Origin: an uncultured Prevotellaceae bacterium
Lineage (GTDB): Bacteria; Bacteroidota; Bacteroidia; Bacteroidales; Bacteroidaceae
Assembly (NCBI GenBank): GCA_937915745.1
Contig: CALGGJ010000091.1
Span: 1 to 21,272 of the forward strand
Direction: 5' to 3'
Length of the DNA stretch: 21,272 bases
Numbering within the stretch: the stretch's first letter is position 1; every line of letters starts with the position of its first letter. The position numbers were made by a program, and so were the translations under genes. The notes under the pieces were generated by a model. The model worked only from the letters and a program-made list of their open reading frames with translations. It searched no databases and had not been told where the DNA came from. This document shows positions 9,501 through 16,922 of this stretch, one piece after another.

Positions 9501-10038
9501 GCTCATGGATGGGGCAATGCTTGTAAAGACCGTCAAATGCAACTTCAGGGTCATGGGAAAGAAGTTTGGCAAGCAGATGAAGTCAGTGGCCGATGCCGTG
9601 GCTGCCATGACACAAAGCCAGATAGCCGAACTCGAGACGAACGGTGCCGTTACACTCGTTGCAGCAGGCCAGGGAGCAACGGTGGAACTTGCCGATGTTG
9701 ATATCATGTCGCAAGACATACCAGGATGGAGCGTTGCCAACGAAGGCACCATGACCGTAGCCCTCGACATAACAATCACTCCAGAACTCAAGGTCGAAGG
9801 TAATGCACGCAAACTCATCAAGCAGATTCAGAATCTACGCAAGACCTCCGGCCTCGATATCACCGACCGCATTCACGTCACCATATCGCCTACAACCCAA
9901 GTAGAGGCTGTCCTTACACGATTCAAGACCAATATCGCATCGCAAGTGCTGGCACTCACTATTGACGTCAGGGAAAACGATGGAGAGTTGTATGACTTCG
10001 ATGAGTTCAAGGCACACATCAAACTGCAAAAAGCATGA
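6544..10038 (+). CDS. ileS: Isoleucyl-tRNA synthetase, long type with GIHH motif
   Basis: This 1164-residue class I synthetase charges tRNA-Ile. The Rossmann fold starts with FFEGPPSANGHPGIHH; the position of the canonical HxGH motif reads G54-I55-H56-H57, with first and third residues exchanged. The KMSKR loop is intact at 716-720. The CP1 editing domain shows WTTTPWTLPSNT (249-260) and DDGTGIVHIAPTFGADD (362-378), so hydrolysis of mischarged Val-tRNA should be kept. The length and C-terminal extension fit the type 2 (eukaryote-like) IleRS. The altered motif, as I recall the literature, is a described variant of type 2 IleRS linked to mupirocin hyper-resistance and appears common in Bacteroidales. 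The stop overlaps the lspA start by four bases. Confidence 0.97.
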   Translation: MFQERTRLDLSQVNDEVLNRWNANDTFHKSISEREGAPQFIFFEGPPSANGHPGIHHVMGRTIKDTFLRYKTMQGFQVKRKAGWDTHGLPVELSVEKSLGITKEDIGKKISVDDYNRACRENVMMYTGEWTELTDKMGYWVDLEHPYITYDNKYIETLWYLLKQLYNKGLLYKGYTIQPYSPAAGTGLSSHELNQPGCYRDVKDTTVTAQFKIKSPSGKTKGMNGGLWDALAASTPAGSNYRSAYILAWTTTPWTLPSNTALCVGPKIDYVAVNGKNPYTGEEAIYILAESRLNTYFMPETGEDGTGHAVEVLWRGKGADLLGIGYEQLFPWVKPCAIEDDKIIDKSGCAFRVIPGDYVTTDDGTGIVHIAPTFGADDAKVAKDAGIPSLFIIDKAGDTRPMVDFTGKYFVKDDIDPDFLNMCVTDSYWKHSGHYVKNAYDPKYNKDGKYDEKAANKDMDLNVVLCLEMKEAGTAFKIEKHIHNYPHCWRTDKPVLYYPLDSWFIRSTAKKERMYELNKSIKWKPESTGTGRFGKWLENLNDWNLSRSRYWGTPLPIWRNRDTREEICIGSIEELYNEIERSVAAGVMQTNPLKAKGFVPGDMSQANYDRIDLHRPYVDDIRLVGKNGDVLTRELDLIDVWFDSGAMPYAQIHYPFENRQLIDEGIAYPADFIAEGVDQTRGWFFTLHAIATMAFDSVAFKTVISNGLVLDKNGTKMSKRLGNVINPFECIGTYGADAVRWYMITNSSPWDNLSFDPDGVKEVTSSFFIKLQQAYSFFTMYANVDGFNYQEADIAYAQRPDFDRWLLSELNTLVKNVRAYLDDYDPTPAGRLIQKFVIDYLSNWYIRLNKARFWAGDMTADKLSAYQTLYTTLDTLARLIAPIAPFYADQLFTDLNGATGKDKAESVHLAAYPQSIQNYIDDELNQAMQAAMEVTSMGLSIRKKVKIPVIQALQAIAIPDTDPQLSARIHRMASIITKEVNVKELQLMDGAMLVKTVKCNFRVMGKKFGKQMKSVADAVAAMTQSQIAELETNGAVTLVAAGQGATVELADVDIMSQDIPGWSVANEGTMTVALDITITPELKVEGNARKLIKQIQNLRKTSGLDITDRIHVTISPTTQVEAVLTRFKTNIASQVLALTIDVRENDGELYDFDEFKAHIKLQKA

Positions 10039-10700
10039 ACAGACGACAAGCCATACTCCTCACACTACTCATAATACTGGTGGTCTGCATCGACCAAATC
10101 ATAAAATACAACGTGAAGACCACCATGACACTCAGCCAGCATATTCAAATAACAAGCTGGTTCCATATTGCTTTTGTCGAAAACAAAGGCATGGCTTTCG
10201 GTTGGTCGTTCGGCCCTAAAATATTCCTGTCTATCTTCCGAGTACTCACAGTCGGGATACTTATATGGTATGCATACCGGCTCCTGCGCAGATCGTGGCA
10301 CACCGGATTTGTGACGTGTCTGGGACTCATCATCGGCGGAGCAATCGGTAATATCATCGACAGCCTGTTCTATGGCATGATATTCAGCGAATCCACACAC
10401 TTCGACATCGCACAGCTCACCACATGGGCGGGCGGATACGGACAACTGCTGCAAGGCAAAGTGGTCGATATGTTCTATTTCCCTCTCGTGGAATGGAATA
10501 TGCCCGCATCGTGGACCTGGCTCAATGCCATACCACTCATGCCACATGCAGGCGAACACTGTGTGTTCTTCAGCCCAGTATTCAACTTCGCCGATGCATG
10601 CATCAGTTGCGGTGTCATAGCACTCATATTGTTCTTCCGGAAATCGTTTGGCAAATGCTTCGTCATCAGAGAGAAGGAAGAAAATCATGACGATGACTAA
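10035..10700 (+). CDS. lspA: Lipoprotein signal peptidase (signal peptidase II)
   Basis: LspA is an inner-membrane aspartyl protease that removes signal peptides from diacylglyceryl-modified prolipoproteins. Four hydrophobic segments are visible (about 7-23, 62-82, 93-115, 187-202). GAIGNIID is at 103-109, and the two catalytic aspartates are D145 in GKVVDMFYF and D187 in FNFAD. At 221 residues it is longer than the E. coli enzyme (about 164). Much of the extra length is a periplasmic segment between the two catalytic motifs, about 40 residues apart, and another before GKVVD. The ATG overlaps the ileS stop (ATGA). It would process the lipoproteins encoded next door (10721) and at 16923. Confidence 0.95.
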   Translation: MNRRQAILLTLLIILVVCIDQIIKYNVKTTMTLSQHIQITSWFHIAFVENKGMAFGWSFGPKIFLSIFRVLTVGILIWYAYRLLRRSWHTGFVTCLGLIIGGAIGNIIDSLFYGMIFSESTHFDIAQLTTWAGGYGQLLQGKVVDMFYFPLVEWNMPASWTWLNAIPLMPHAGEHCVFFSPVFNFADACISCGVIALILFFRKSFGKCFVIREKEENHDDD

Positions 10701-10720
10701 TGGCGGATAACACATAAAAA

Positions 10721-11719
10721 ATGAAATCCTCTGTCTTCAATCTTCATTTGTCGATAGCATTCATTATCCTTACATTCATGTCGTGCGAATGGAGGAGCGA
10801 TGATGTTGTGTCGAGCCGAAAGATGGAAGACATACTGTTTGACTACCACATTGCACAAGCTATGGTACTCAACCTTACAGCCGATGAGCGCGACAAGTCG
10901 CTCCCATATCTGGAAGCCGTATATGAGAAACACGGTATCACAGCAGCACAGTTCGACTCGTCGCTCATCTACTACAACCGCCATCCCGACCAACTGGCTG
11001 ATATATACAAAAACCTGAAGACACGCTACGAACGGCTCGATGGCAAACTCAGCCTCATGATTGGCAGCAATGAGATGCGCACGACATACACTGCAGGTGG
11101 CGACACGGCAGAAATATGGAGCGGAGCCAAGTTGCTCGTTCTGCGCCAGGGACCTTACCTCAACCGCCAGACATACACACTCAAAGCCGACACATCGTTC
11201 CGTCCCAACGACCAATTCCACTTCACAGCAGACATCGACTTCATACGCGAAGACCTATCAGAACGCAGCACACACATTTACACATGCCTCGCCCTGCAAT
11301 ACCAAAACGGCAAAGTGGTGAGCTACGTACGTGATGTGACATCTACCAACCATGTAGAACTACACATCAACGCAATCGACGACCTGCCAATCAACAAACT
11401 CTACGGCTACTTCTACAGCACAGGTCACAACAAGACACGCAACCTCGGTATCATACACAACATATCGCTGTTGCGCTACCACACCATGCCTGCAGGATAT
11501 TCATACGAGGCAGACCTGGCCAAGACAGACACACTACAATCTGACACTATTCAACCGGCTGACATAAAAGCGGCTCCGACACATCACATGCCGGCACTAT
11601 CCCCCGACGAGAAGCGCCGCCTGGCAACCGACTCTGTTCGCGACACACGCATAATAGAGATGCCTGCGGTTCGTACCCCAAACCGGGTAGGACCATCGCG
11701 CCGGGTACGACGCCGATAA
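10721..11719 (+). CDS. DUF4296 family lipoprotein
   Basis: The 332-residue protein begins with a lipoprotein-type signal (IAFIILTFMSC, lipidated cysteine C22). A DUF4296-like domain follows: MEDILFDYHIAQAMVL, then YLEAVYEKHGITAAQFDSSL and YYNRHPDQLADIYKNLKTR (about 34-110). This acidic, helical domain is typical of Bacteroidetes lipoproteins encoded next to lspA. Residues 110-270 are beta-rich and unassigned, and the tail is Arg-rich and probably disordered (PSRRVRRR). It starts 20 bases after lspA and is part of the same run of genes. The molecular function is unknown. Confidence 0.8.
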   Translation: MKSSVFNLHLSIAFIILTFMSCEWRSDDVVSSRKMEDILFDYHIAQAMVLNLTADERDKSLPYLEAVYEKHGITAAQFDSSLIYYNRHPDQLADIYKNLKTRYERLDGKLSLMIGSNEMRTTYTAGGDTAEIWSGAKLLVLRQGPYLNRQTYTLKADTSFRPNDQFHFTADIDFIREDLSERSTHIYTCLALQYQNGKVVSYVRDVTSTNHVELHINAIDDLPINKLYGYFYSTGHNKTRNLGIIHNISLLRYHTMPAGYSYEADLAKTDTLQSDTIQPADIKAAPTHHMPALSPDEKRRLATDSVRDTRIIEMPAVRTPNRVGPSRRVRRR

Positions 11720-11733
11720 CATTTTTTCCAGAC

Positions 11734-11892
11734 ATGCAACGTATAGCAGCAGCACATATCACAATCAACGGACAGCAATACCGCAACCATGTAGTCGAAC
11801 TCGACCAACAAGGTCGTGTGCTGCGCCACTATCCGCTCACCGAAGAACTGCCACACACTATGTGGTATCAGAAATATGATACAGAAACCTGA
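11734..11892 (+). CDS. Small conserved-looking protein downstream of the DUF4296 gene
   Basis: A 52-codon frame starts 14 bases after the DUF4296 stop: MQRIAAAHITINGQQYRNHV, then VELDQQGRVLRHYPLTEELP, then HTMWYQKYDTET. The pattern, a beta-strand pair followed by VELD..GRV...PL.EE.P.T.W, resembles short hypothetical proteins found at this place in related genomes, as far as I recall. It has no signal peptide or membrane segment and would be cytoplasmic. Tight spacing and protein-like composition support a real gene at the end of the pyrB-ileS-lspA run. The function is unknown. Confidence 0.55.
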   Translation: MQRIAAAHITINGQQYRNHVVELDQQGRVLRHYPLTEELPHTMWYQKYDTET

Positions 11893-11951
11893 TGAATGGC
11901 ATTACATTCCATCTCGGTTTTACCATCTCCCGAGTTTATAAAACATATTTG

Positions 11952-11959
11952 TAACCTTG
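11952..11959 (+). promoter_or_regulatory. Possible -7 promoter element before the Cys-rich gene
   Basis: TAACCTTG differs from TAnnTTTG at one position and is followed nine bases later by the ATG at 11968. Such closeness would give almost no leader, so it may instead mark a nearly leaderless transcript or be fortuitous. An upstream TTTA (11935-11938) is a poor -33 element. Confidence 0.3.
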
Positions 11960-11967
11960 CAGCCGCA

Positions 11968-12357
11968 ATGTATAATATAAAGAGACTTGCACACATAATC
12001 CTGCCTATTGCCATTTCGTTGCCCGTCCTGTTTGTAGGTATGGGCGTTGATGTTGTGCGATGCAGTTGCACGGGTCTGGTGCAAGTAGTGCATTGTGGTG
12101 CAGACTTGGAAGAGCACGGGTGTGCACCCGACGAAGATTGTGAGATTGTAGAACATGTCCAGCTGTCACCATCTGATGTGGTACATGCTGTGAGATACAA
12201 TTTTCATGCAGAACAGTTTCCCATCGCTGTGTTGCCATCGCTCATAGCTGAACGGCCTGGCCCGACCGCATTTTTTTCTGCCACTACATATACACACAAC
12301 GTAAGGATTAGCCCACCCACGACGTATCTTCATTTCATTCGGGTATTACTTATTTAA
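11968..12357 (+). CDS. Cys-rich exported protein, possible HYC_CC_PP-type metal-locus protein
   Basis: I prefer the ATG at 11968 (129 residues), because the protein then opens with a signal or membrane segment (MYNIKRLAHIILPIAISLPV, then LFVGMGV); the in-frame ATG at 11896 would add 24 unrelated residues. Five cysteines follow: C32-S-C34, C43, C52 and C58, with H42 and H50 nearby. The layout MGV-x3-[RH]-x-x-C-x-G, then a cysteine cluster, then a PP pair near a short hydrophobic C-terminus (SPPTTYLHFIRVLLI) recalls the HYC_CC_PP family that sits beside CusA-type pumps in Bacteroidota, but the HYC motif itself reads CSC. It lies directly upstream of the efflux genes. A periplasmic metal-binding or sensing role is an inference; the family match is tentative. 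Confidence 0.5.
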   Translation: MYNIKRLAHIILPIAISLPVLFVGMGVDVVRCSCTGLVQVVHCGADLEEHGCAPDEDCEIVEHVQLSPSDVVHAVRYNFHAEQFPIAVLPSLIAERPGPTAFFSATTYTHNVRISPPTTYLHFIRVLLI

Positions 12358-12369
12358 TCATCTTTTGAT
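12356..12369. repeat. Left arm of a 14-bp inverted repeat
   Basis: AATCATCTTTTGAT here is the exact reverse complement of 12562-12575. It starts inside the stop codon of the Cys-rich gene. Together the arms bound a 220-bp segment containing the second 49-bp repeat. Confidence 0.85.
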
Positions 12370-12424
12370 CTGATTGGCCTCACCCTTATTTTCGTAGAGA
12401 CCTTTTCGTTAAGCCAGAAGAGCA

Positions 12425-12473
12425 AAGTGCTTGCATTTTGCCTTGGCGAGGAAACTTCTGAATTTATTCAAAC
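12425..12473. repeat. Interspersed 49-bp repeat, copy 2
   Basis: This is the same-orientation partner of bases 1-49, with two mismatches. It lies between the Cys-rich gene and the efflux pump gene, inside the segment bounded by the 14-bp inverted repeat. No start codon opens its longest frame, so it is probably non-coding. Confidence 0.8.
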
Positions 12474-12561
12474 TATGAAACGGAAGGTTCTCTGCGTACA
12501 TATATGCTAACCCCAGGCCAGACATTTCTAGTACCAACTTATAGAAATACCTCAAAATAGA

Positions 12562-12575
12562 ATCAAAAGATGATT
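12562..12575. repeat. Right arm of a 14-bp inverted repeat, over the pump start codon
   Basis: ATCAAAAGATGATT is the exact reverse complement of 12356-12369 and contains the ATG (12570-12572) of the efflux pump gene. In a transcript spanning both arms, pairing would bury this start codon. Alternatively the two arms are the ends of a small inserted element. Confidence 0.85.
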
Positions 12576-15500
12576 AACAGAATTATCAATTTTTCCATCA
12601 GCCACAAGTTTGTTGTTTTTCTGTTGCTGACGGCTATCGTCGGAGGCGGACTCTATTCACTATCGACTATCAGCGTGGATTCCACCCCCGACATCACAAA
12701 CAACCAGGTACAGGTCATCACTGTGTCTGACAATCTCTCGACCAGCGATATAGAGCAGTTCGTGACCTACCCCGTAGAGCTTGCCATGAGTAACCTGCCA
12801 GGTGTGGAAGATATTCGCTCGGTGTCTCGGTTCGGACTGTCGGTGGTGACCATTGTCTTTAGCGATGACATTGATACCTATCTTACGCGTCAGCTTGTTC
12901 AGGAGAAGCTGGACGAGGTGCGCGATGATATTCCCGAAGGTTTCGGAACTCCCGAATTGGGTCCTATCACTACGGGGTTGGGCGAGATATTCCAATATAC
13001 ACTCACTCCGAAGGACACTTCAAGCTATACGCCACAGGAGTTACGTACAATTCAGGACTGGATAGTCAAGCGCCAGCTGGCACTCATTCCGGGAGTGGTA
13101 GAGGTTAATTCGTTTGGCGGCAGCATCAAGCAGTATGAGGTTGCTCTCAGTCCGGAACGGTTGGCCCAGATGGGTATCAGCATCAGTGAGGTGTGTGATG
13201 CCTTGAGCAACAACAACGCCAACACTGGTGGTGCGTATATCGAGAAGAACCATCTGGCTCATTTTGTGCGAGGTGAGGGACTGGTAAAGAGCATCGACGA
13301 CATCAACGGCATAGTGATTAAGACCGCAGGCGGCATACCTATCCTAATACGTGATGTGGCCGATGATGTGCGGTATGGTTCACAGACTCGCTATGGTGCT
13401 TTCACGCAAGACGGGCGCGAGGCTGTTGGTGGTATGGTTCTGATGCTCAAGGGAGCTAATTCCGACAAAGTGATAAAGGCAGTCAAGCGAAGGATGGAGA
13501 GTGTGCAGAAATCACTGCCTGCCGACATTGAGATTCGTCCGTTTCTCGACCGCTCCGACCTGATTAGTCGTACTACCGGCACTATAACCCGCAACCTGGT
13601 TGAGGGTGCGCTTATTGTCATACTGGTGCTGGTGTTCCTTCTTGGCAGCATACGTGGCGGAATCATTACCGCTTCCGTCATTCCCCTCTCGCTGCTCTTT
13701 GCCTTTATCCTAATGCGTCTGTTTGGAGTGTGGGCCAATTTGATGAGTCTCGGAGCCATCGACTTCGGAATTATCGTCGATGGTGCAGTCATAATTGTCG
13801 AGGGTGTGGTCGGCCAGATAGAAAGCAGGCTCGGCAGCAGCCTGCACTTGTTGACCCGATATGATATGGACGACATCAGCCGTCGGTCTGCGTCAACCAT
13901 GATGCATACAGCCTTTTTCGGACAGTTGATAATACTGATTGTGTTCATGCCTATCCTCTTCCTGTCGGGTGTCAGCAGCAAGATGTTCAGTCCGATGGCC
14001 TACACATTCTCTTTTGCAGTGCTTGGTGCAATCATTCTCTGTCTCACCTACGTTCCCGTCGTTTCGTCGTTGCTGATGAAACCATTGAGCAGCAACAGCT
14101 GGATAACACACCTCGAACAGAAGCTGGAACGACTCAGCCGGCGCGTTATACAGCATATCCTGGGTATCTATCACCCTGTACTGGCTCTTGCCTTGCGTAA
14201 AAGCAGTATTGTGCTTGTCGTGAGCTTGGTATTACTCATCGTCACCGGTATGGCCTTTGCAAGGATGGGCGGTGAGTTTATACCCGAACTGGACGAGGGT
14301 GACATAGCCATGCAGACGTTCCTGCGTCCAGGCAGTTCGCTTACTGAAACCATTCAGCGCGAAAAAGAAGTTGAGATGCTGCTGCTGAGTCATTTTCCAG
14401 AAGTAAAGACCGTGTGTGCACGCATCGGTGTGGCCGACATTCCTACCGATCCGATGGGTTTCGACTATACTGACAGTTTCATCATTTTGGAGAAAGACCG
14501 CAGCAAATGGACATCTGCGAAGAGTAAGGAAGAACTTATCGGGAAAATGAAGGAACAGCTGGAGACCCTTCCTGGCCTGAATTTTGCTTTCTCGCAGCCT
14601 GTAGCACTGCGTTTTAATGAACTTCTTACGGGCATTCGCGAGGACGTGGCCGTAAAGCTCTATGGCGACGACCTCGACAAACTCAACGAACTGGGTGAGC
14701 AGATGGCCGAAATCGTCAGTCATATCCCTGGAGCGGGCGATGTCTCGTTGGAACGTACAGCCGGTCTGCCGCAGATTACAGTGAGATACGACCGCTGGAG
14801 GATGGCCCAATACGGTCTCGATATCAATAGACTGAACCAGTATGTGAGAGTTGCGTTTGGCGGTGATAAGGCAGGCGTAGTGTTTGAAGGCGAAAAACGC
14901 TTTGACCTCGTTGTGCGTCTCAGCGACCGGTATCGCAGAAGCATCGATGACCTGCGCAGGCTCTATATCGATACCCCGGGTGGCCCGCAGATTCCGCTGA
15001 GCGAGGTTGCACAGATAGATTACGTGCCAGGCCCCATGCAGATTTCACGCGACCAAGCCTCGCGCCGCATCTACGTAGGTATCAACGTCAGAGGCAGAGA
15101 TGTGCAGTCGCTCGTGTCAGACATTCAGCGAGAGTTGGAGCACCGGTTGATTCTTCCGCCAGGCTACCGTTTGGAATACGGTGGTGAATTTCAGAACCTG
15201 CGTGAGGCCAAGGGACGCATGATGATTGTCCTGCCCGTCTGTTTGCTGCTCATATTCGTCATGTTGTACCTGGCGCTGGGCAGCATCCGTCAGAGCCTCA
15301 TGATTTATATTGCCGTACCACTGGCCACCATCGGTGGTGTCTTTGCCCTGGTGCTTCGTGGCATGCCATTCTCCATATCTGCAGGTGTCGGATTCATCGT
15401 GCTCTTCGGCGTTGCGGTGCTCAACGGACTTGTACTCACTGGCCGATTCAACTCTCTGAAAGAGACGGGGGTGAGCAACGTACACCGTCGCATCATGATT

Positions 15501-16916
15501 GCCACAAGCGAACGCCTCCGCCCCATCCTGCTCACTGCCACTGCTGCCATGTTCGGTTTCCTGCCTATGGCCGTATCGTCCTCTGCAGGTGCCGAGGTGC
15601 AACGGCCGCTGGCCACTGTCGTCATCGGCGGACTCTTCACGGCCACACTACTTACGCTGATTGTCATACCGGTAGCTTACGCTCAGGAAGAACGGAGACC
15701 TAAAAGTGAAAAAGCGAGAGGAAAGCGTTCGCTAAACAAATTCTCGCAGTTCGCAGTTCTCCTTTTCTGCCTTTCGTTCCTTCACTCCGTGCATGCCGGT
15801 GCTCAGCATCAAATCAGTCTTGATGAAGCTCTAAAGCTGGCTGAGGAAACCCATCCTGGCATGGTGGCAGCCCGTTTGGAGGTGAGTCGCGAGAAAGCAC
15901 TGTCTAAGAGTACCAACGACATCGGTGATACAGAGCTGTCGGCTGGCGGCGAAGAGATAGGTCACAACAATGATGCCGTCTATACACTGTTGCAAGTGCG
16001 ACAAAACCTCAACCTACTCGGTAACCGCAGCCGCACACGCTATCAGAAGCAGGCCATCGCCACGGCCGAGGCTGCAGCCGAGCTGTCAGCCATGCAGCTT
16101 CGCAAGCAAGTCAGCCTGGCCTACTGCAATGCATGGATTGCACGTCAGCGCATGGCTGTATATGCACATATAGACTCTGTCTATCAGCGGTTTGAACATG
16201 CGGCCAAGGTGAGATACGATGCCCGCGAGACCTCGCATCTGGAATATCTCACTGCACGTAAGAAAGCCATCGAGACCATTGAGGAGCTGCATGAGGCCAT
16301 GGAAGACTATCACATCGCTGTCATGGAACTGTCAGCATGGCTTGGCGGCGACTACGAACCGCTGCCAATACTTCCGTCGCCCATCTACCTTGACACTGGC
16401 CATGACGCCACTCCTCAGATGCACTACATGGCAGAGCAATTAAAACTCTCTGATGCCAACATCAACATGCAAAAAGCCGAAGGTCTGCCTTCGTTCTTCA
16501 TCGAGGGCGGTACGCAGAAGATTGGCGGCAAGACCGGCTACTGGGCATGGGGTGTGGGACTGAGTGTCCAACTGTTCAGGAGCAGCCACAATGCCCGCAC
16601 AAAAGCCGCCCGCATCGACAAAGAGATAGCACAGGCCAACTACGACCTGGTACAGCTTCGTACTGAGAGCAAACGTAGCAGTTTGTCGGCCGAATGTGAG
16701 AAATGGCTGTGCAAACTTCAATACTTCGAAAAGACAGCACTCCCCACAGCACGCGAACAGCAGCGGGGTGCCGAGGCCGCCTACCGCCTGGGAGCGACCG
16801 ACTACATAGGGTTCATCCAGACTATGGGCGATGCCATCAAGACCGAACTCGAATACTGGGATGCCTACAGGCATTTCATAAATAGCAGCATAGAAATTAA
16901 ATACATAGAAATCTAA
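12570..16916 (+). CDS. CzcA/CusA-family RND metal efflux pump fused to a TolC-like outer-membrane channel
   Basis: This 1448-residue fusion would drive heavy-metal cations out of the cell with proton energy. Residues 1 to about 1040 are an HME-type RND pump: N-terminal membrane helix, two periplasmic loops, GGEFIPELDEGD (about 568-579) and the TM4 proton-relay motif DFGIIVDGAVIIVEG with D398, D404 and E411. That motif fits divalent-cation exporters (Co/Zn/Cd/Ni) better than Cu(I)/Ag(I) pumps; the usual final N of VEN is G. A basic linker and a signal-peptide-like stretch (1058-1078, ending VHAGA) lead into a TolC/OEP domain (about 1080-1448) starting ISLDEALKLAEETHP. Such fusions are known in Bacteroidetes. 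The adaptor gene follows after six bases. No promoter was identified. Confidence 0.93.
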   Translation: MINRIINFSISHKFVVFLLLTAIVGGGLYSLSTISVDSTPDITNNQVQVITVSDNLSTSDIEQFVTYPVELAMSNLPGVEDIRSVSRFGLSVVTIVFSDDIDTYLTRQLVQEKLDEVRDDIPEGFGTPELGPITTGLGEIFQYTLTPKDTSSYTPQELRTIQDWIVKRQLALIPGVVEVNSFGGSIKQYEVALSPERLAQMGISISEVCDALSNNNANTGGAYIEKNHLAHFVRGEGLVKSIDDINGIVIKTAGGIPILIRDVADDVRYGSQTRYGAFTQDGREAVGGMVLMLKGANSDKVIKAVKRRMESVQKSLPADIEIRPFLDRSDLISRTTGTITRNLVEGALIVILVLVFLLGSIRGGIITASVIPLSLLFAFILMRLFGVWANLMSLGAIDFGIIVDGAVIIVEGVVGQIESRLGSSLHLLTRYDMDDISRRSASTMMHTAFFGQLIILIVFMPILFLSGVSSKMFSPMAYTFSFAVLGAIILCLTYVPVVSSLLMKPLSSNSWITHLEQKLERLSRRVIQHILGIYHPVLALALRKSSIVLVVSLVLLIVTGMAFARMGGEFIPELDEGDIAMQTFLRPGSSLTETIQREKEVEMLLLSHFPEVKTVCARIGVADIPTDPMGFDYTDSFIILEKDRSKWTSAKSKEELIGKMKEQLETLPGLNFAFSQPVALRFNELLTGIREDVAVKLYGDDLDKLNELGEQMAEIVSHIPGAGDVSLERTAGLPQITVRYDRWRMAQYGLDINRLNQYVRVAFGGDKAGVVFEGEKRFDLVVRLSDRYRRSIDDLRRLYIDTPGGPQIPLSEVAQIDYVPGPMQISRDQASRRIYVGINVRGRDVQSLVSDIQRELEHRLILPPGYRLEYGGEFQNLREAKGRMMIVLPVCLLLIFVMLYLALGSIRQSLMIYIAVPLATIGGVFALVLRGMPFSISAGVGFIVLFGVAVLNGLVLTGRFNSLKETGVSNVHRRIMIATSERLRPILLTATAAMFGFLPMAVSSSAGAEVQRPLATVVIGGLFTATLLTLIVIPVAYAQEERRPKSEKARGKRSLNKFSQFAVLLFCLSFLHSVHAGAQHQISLDEALKLAEETHPGMVAARLEVSREKALSKSTNDIGDTELSAGGEEIGHNNDAVYTLLQVRQNLNLLGNRSRTRYQKQAIATAEAAAELSAMQLRKQVSLAYCNAWIARQRMAVYAHIDSVYQRFEHAAKVRYDARETSHLEYLTARKKAIETIEELHEAMEDYHIAVMELSAWLGGDYEPLPILPSPIYLDTGHDATPQMHYMAEQLKLSDANINMQKAEGLPSFFIEGGTQKIGGKTGYWAWGVGLSVQLFRSSHNARTKAARIDKEIAQANYDLVQLRTESKRSSLSAECEKWLCKLQYFEKTALPTAREQQRGAEAAYRLGATDYIGFIQTMGDAIKTELEYWDAYRHFINSSIEIKYIEI

Positions 16917-16922
16917 GAGAAA

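Noticed and set aside
10065..10715. 216-codon minus-strand frame over lspA
   Set aside because: It mirrors almost the whole lspA gene; composition is rich in Cys, Glu and Tyr, as expected of an antisense shadow. No promoter or family match.
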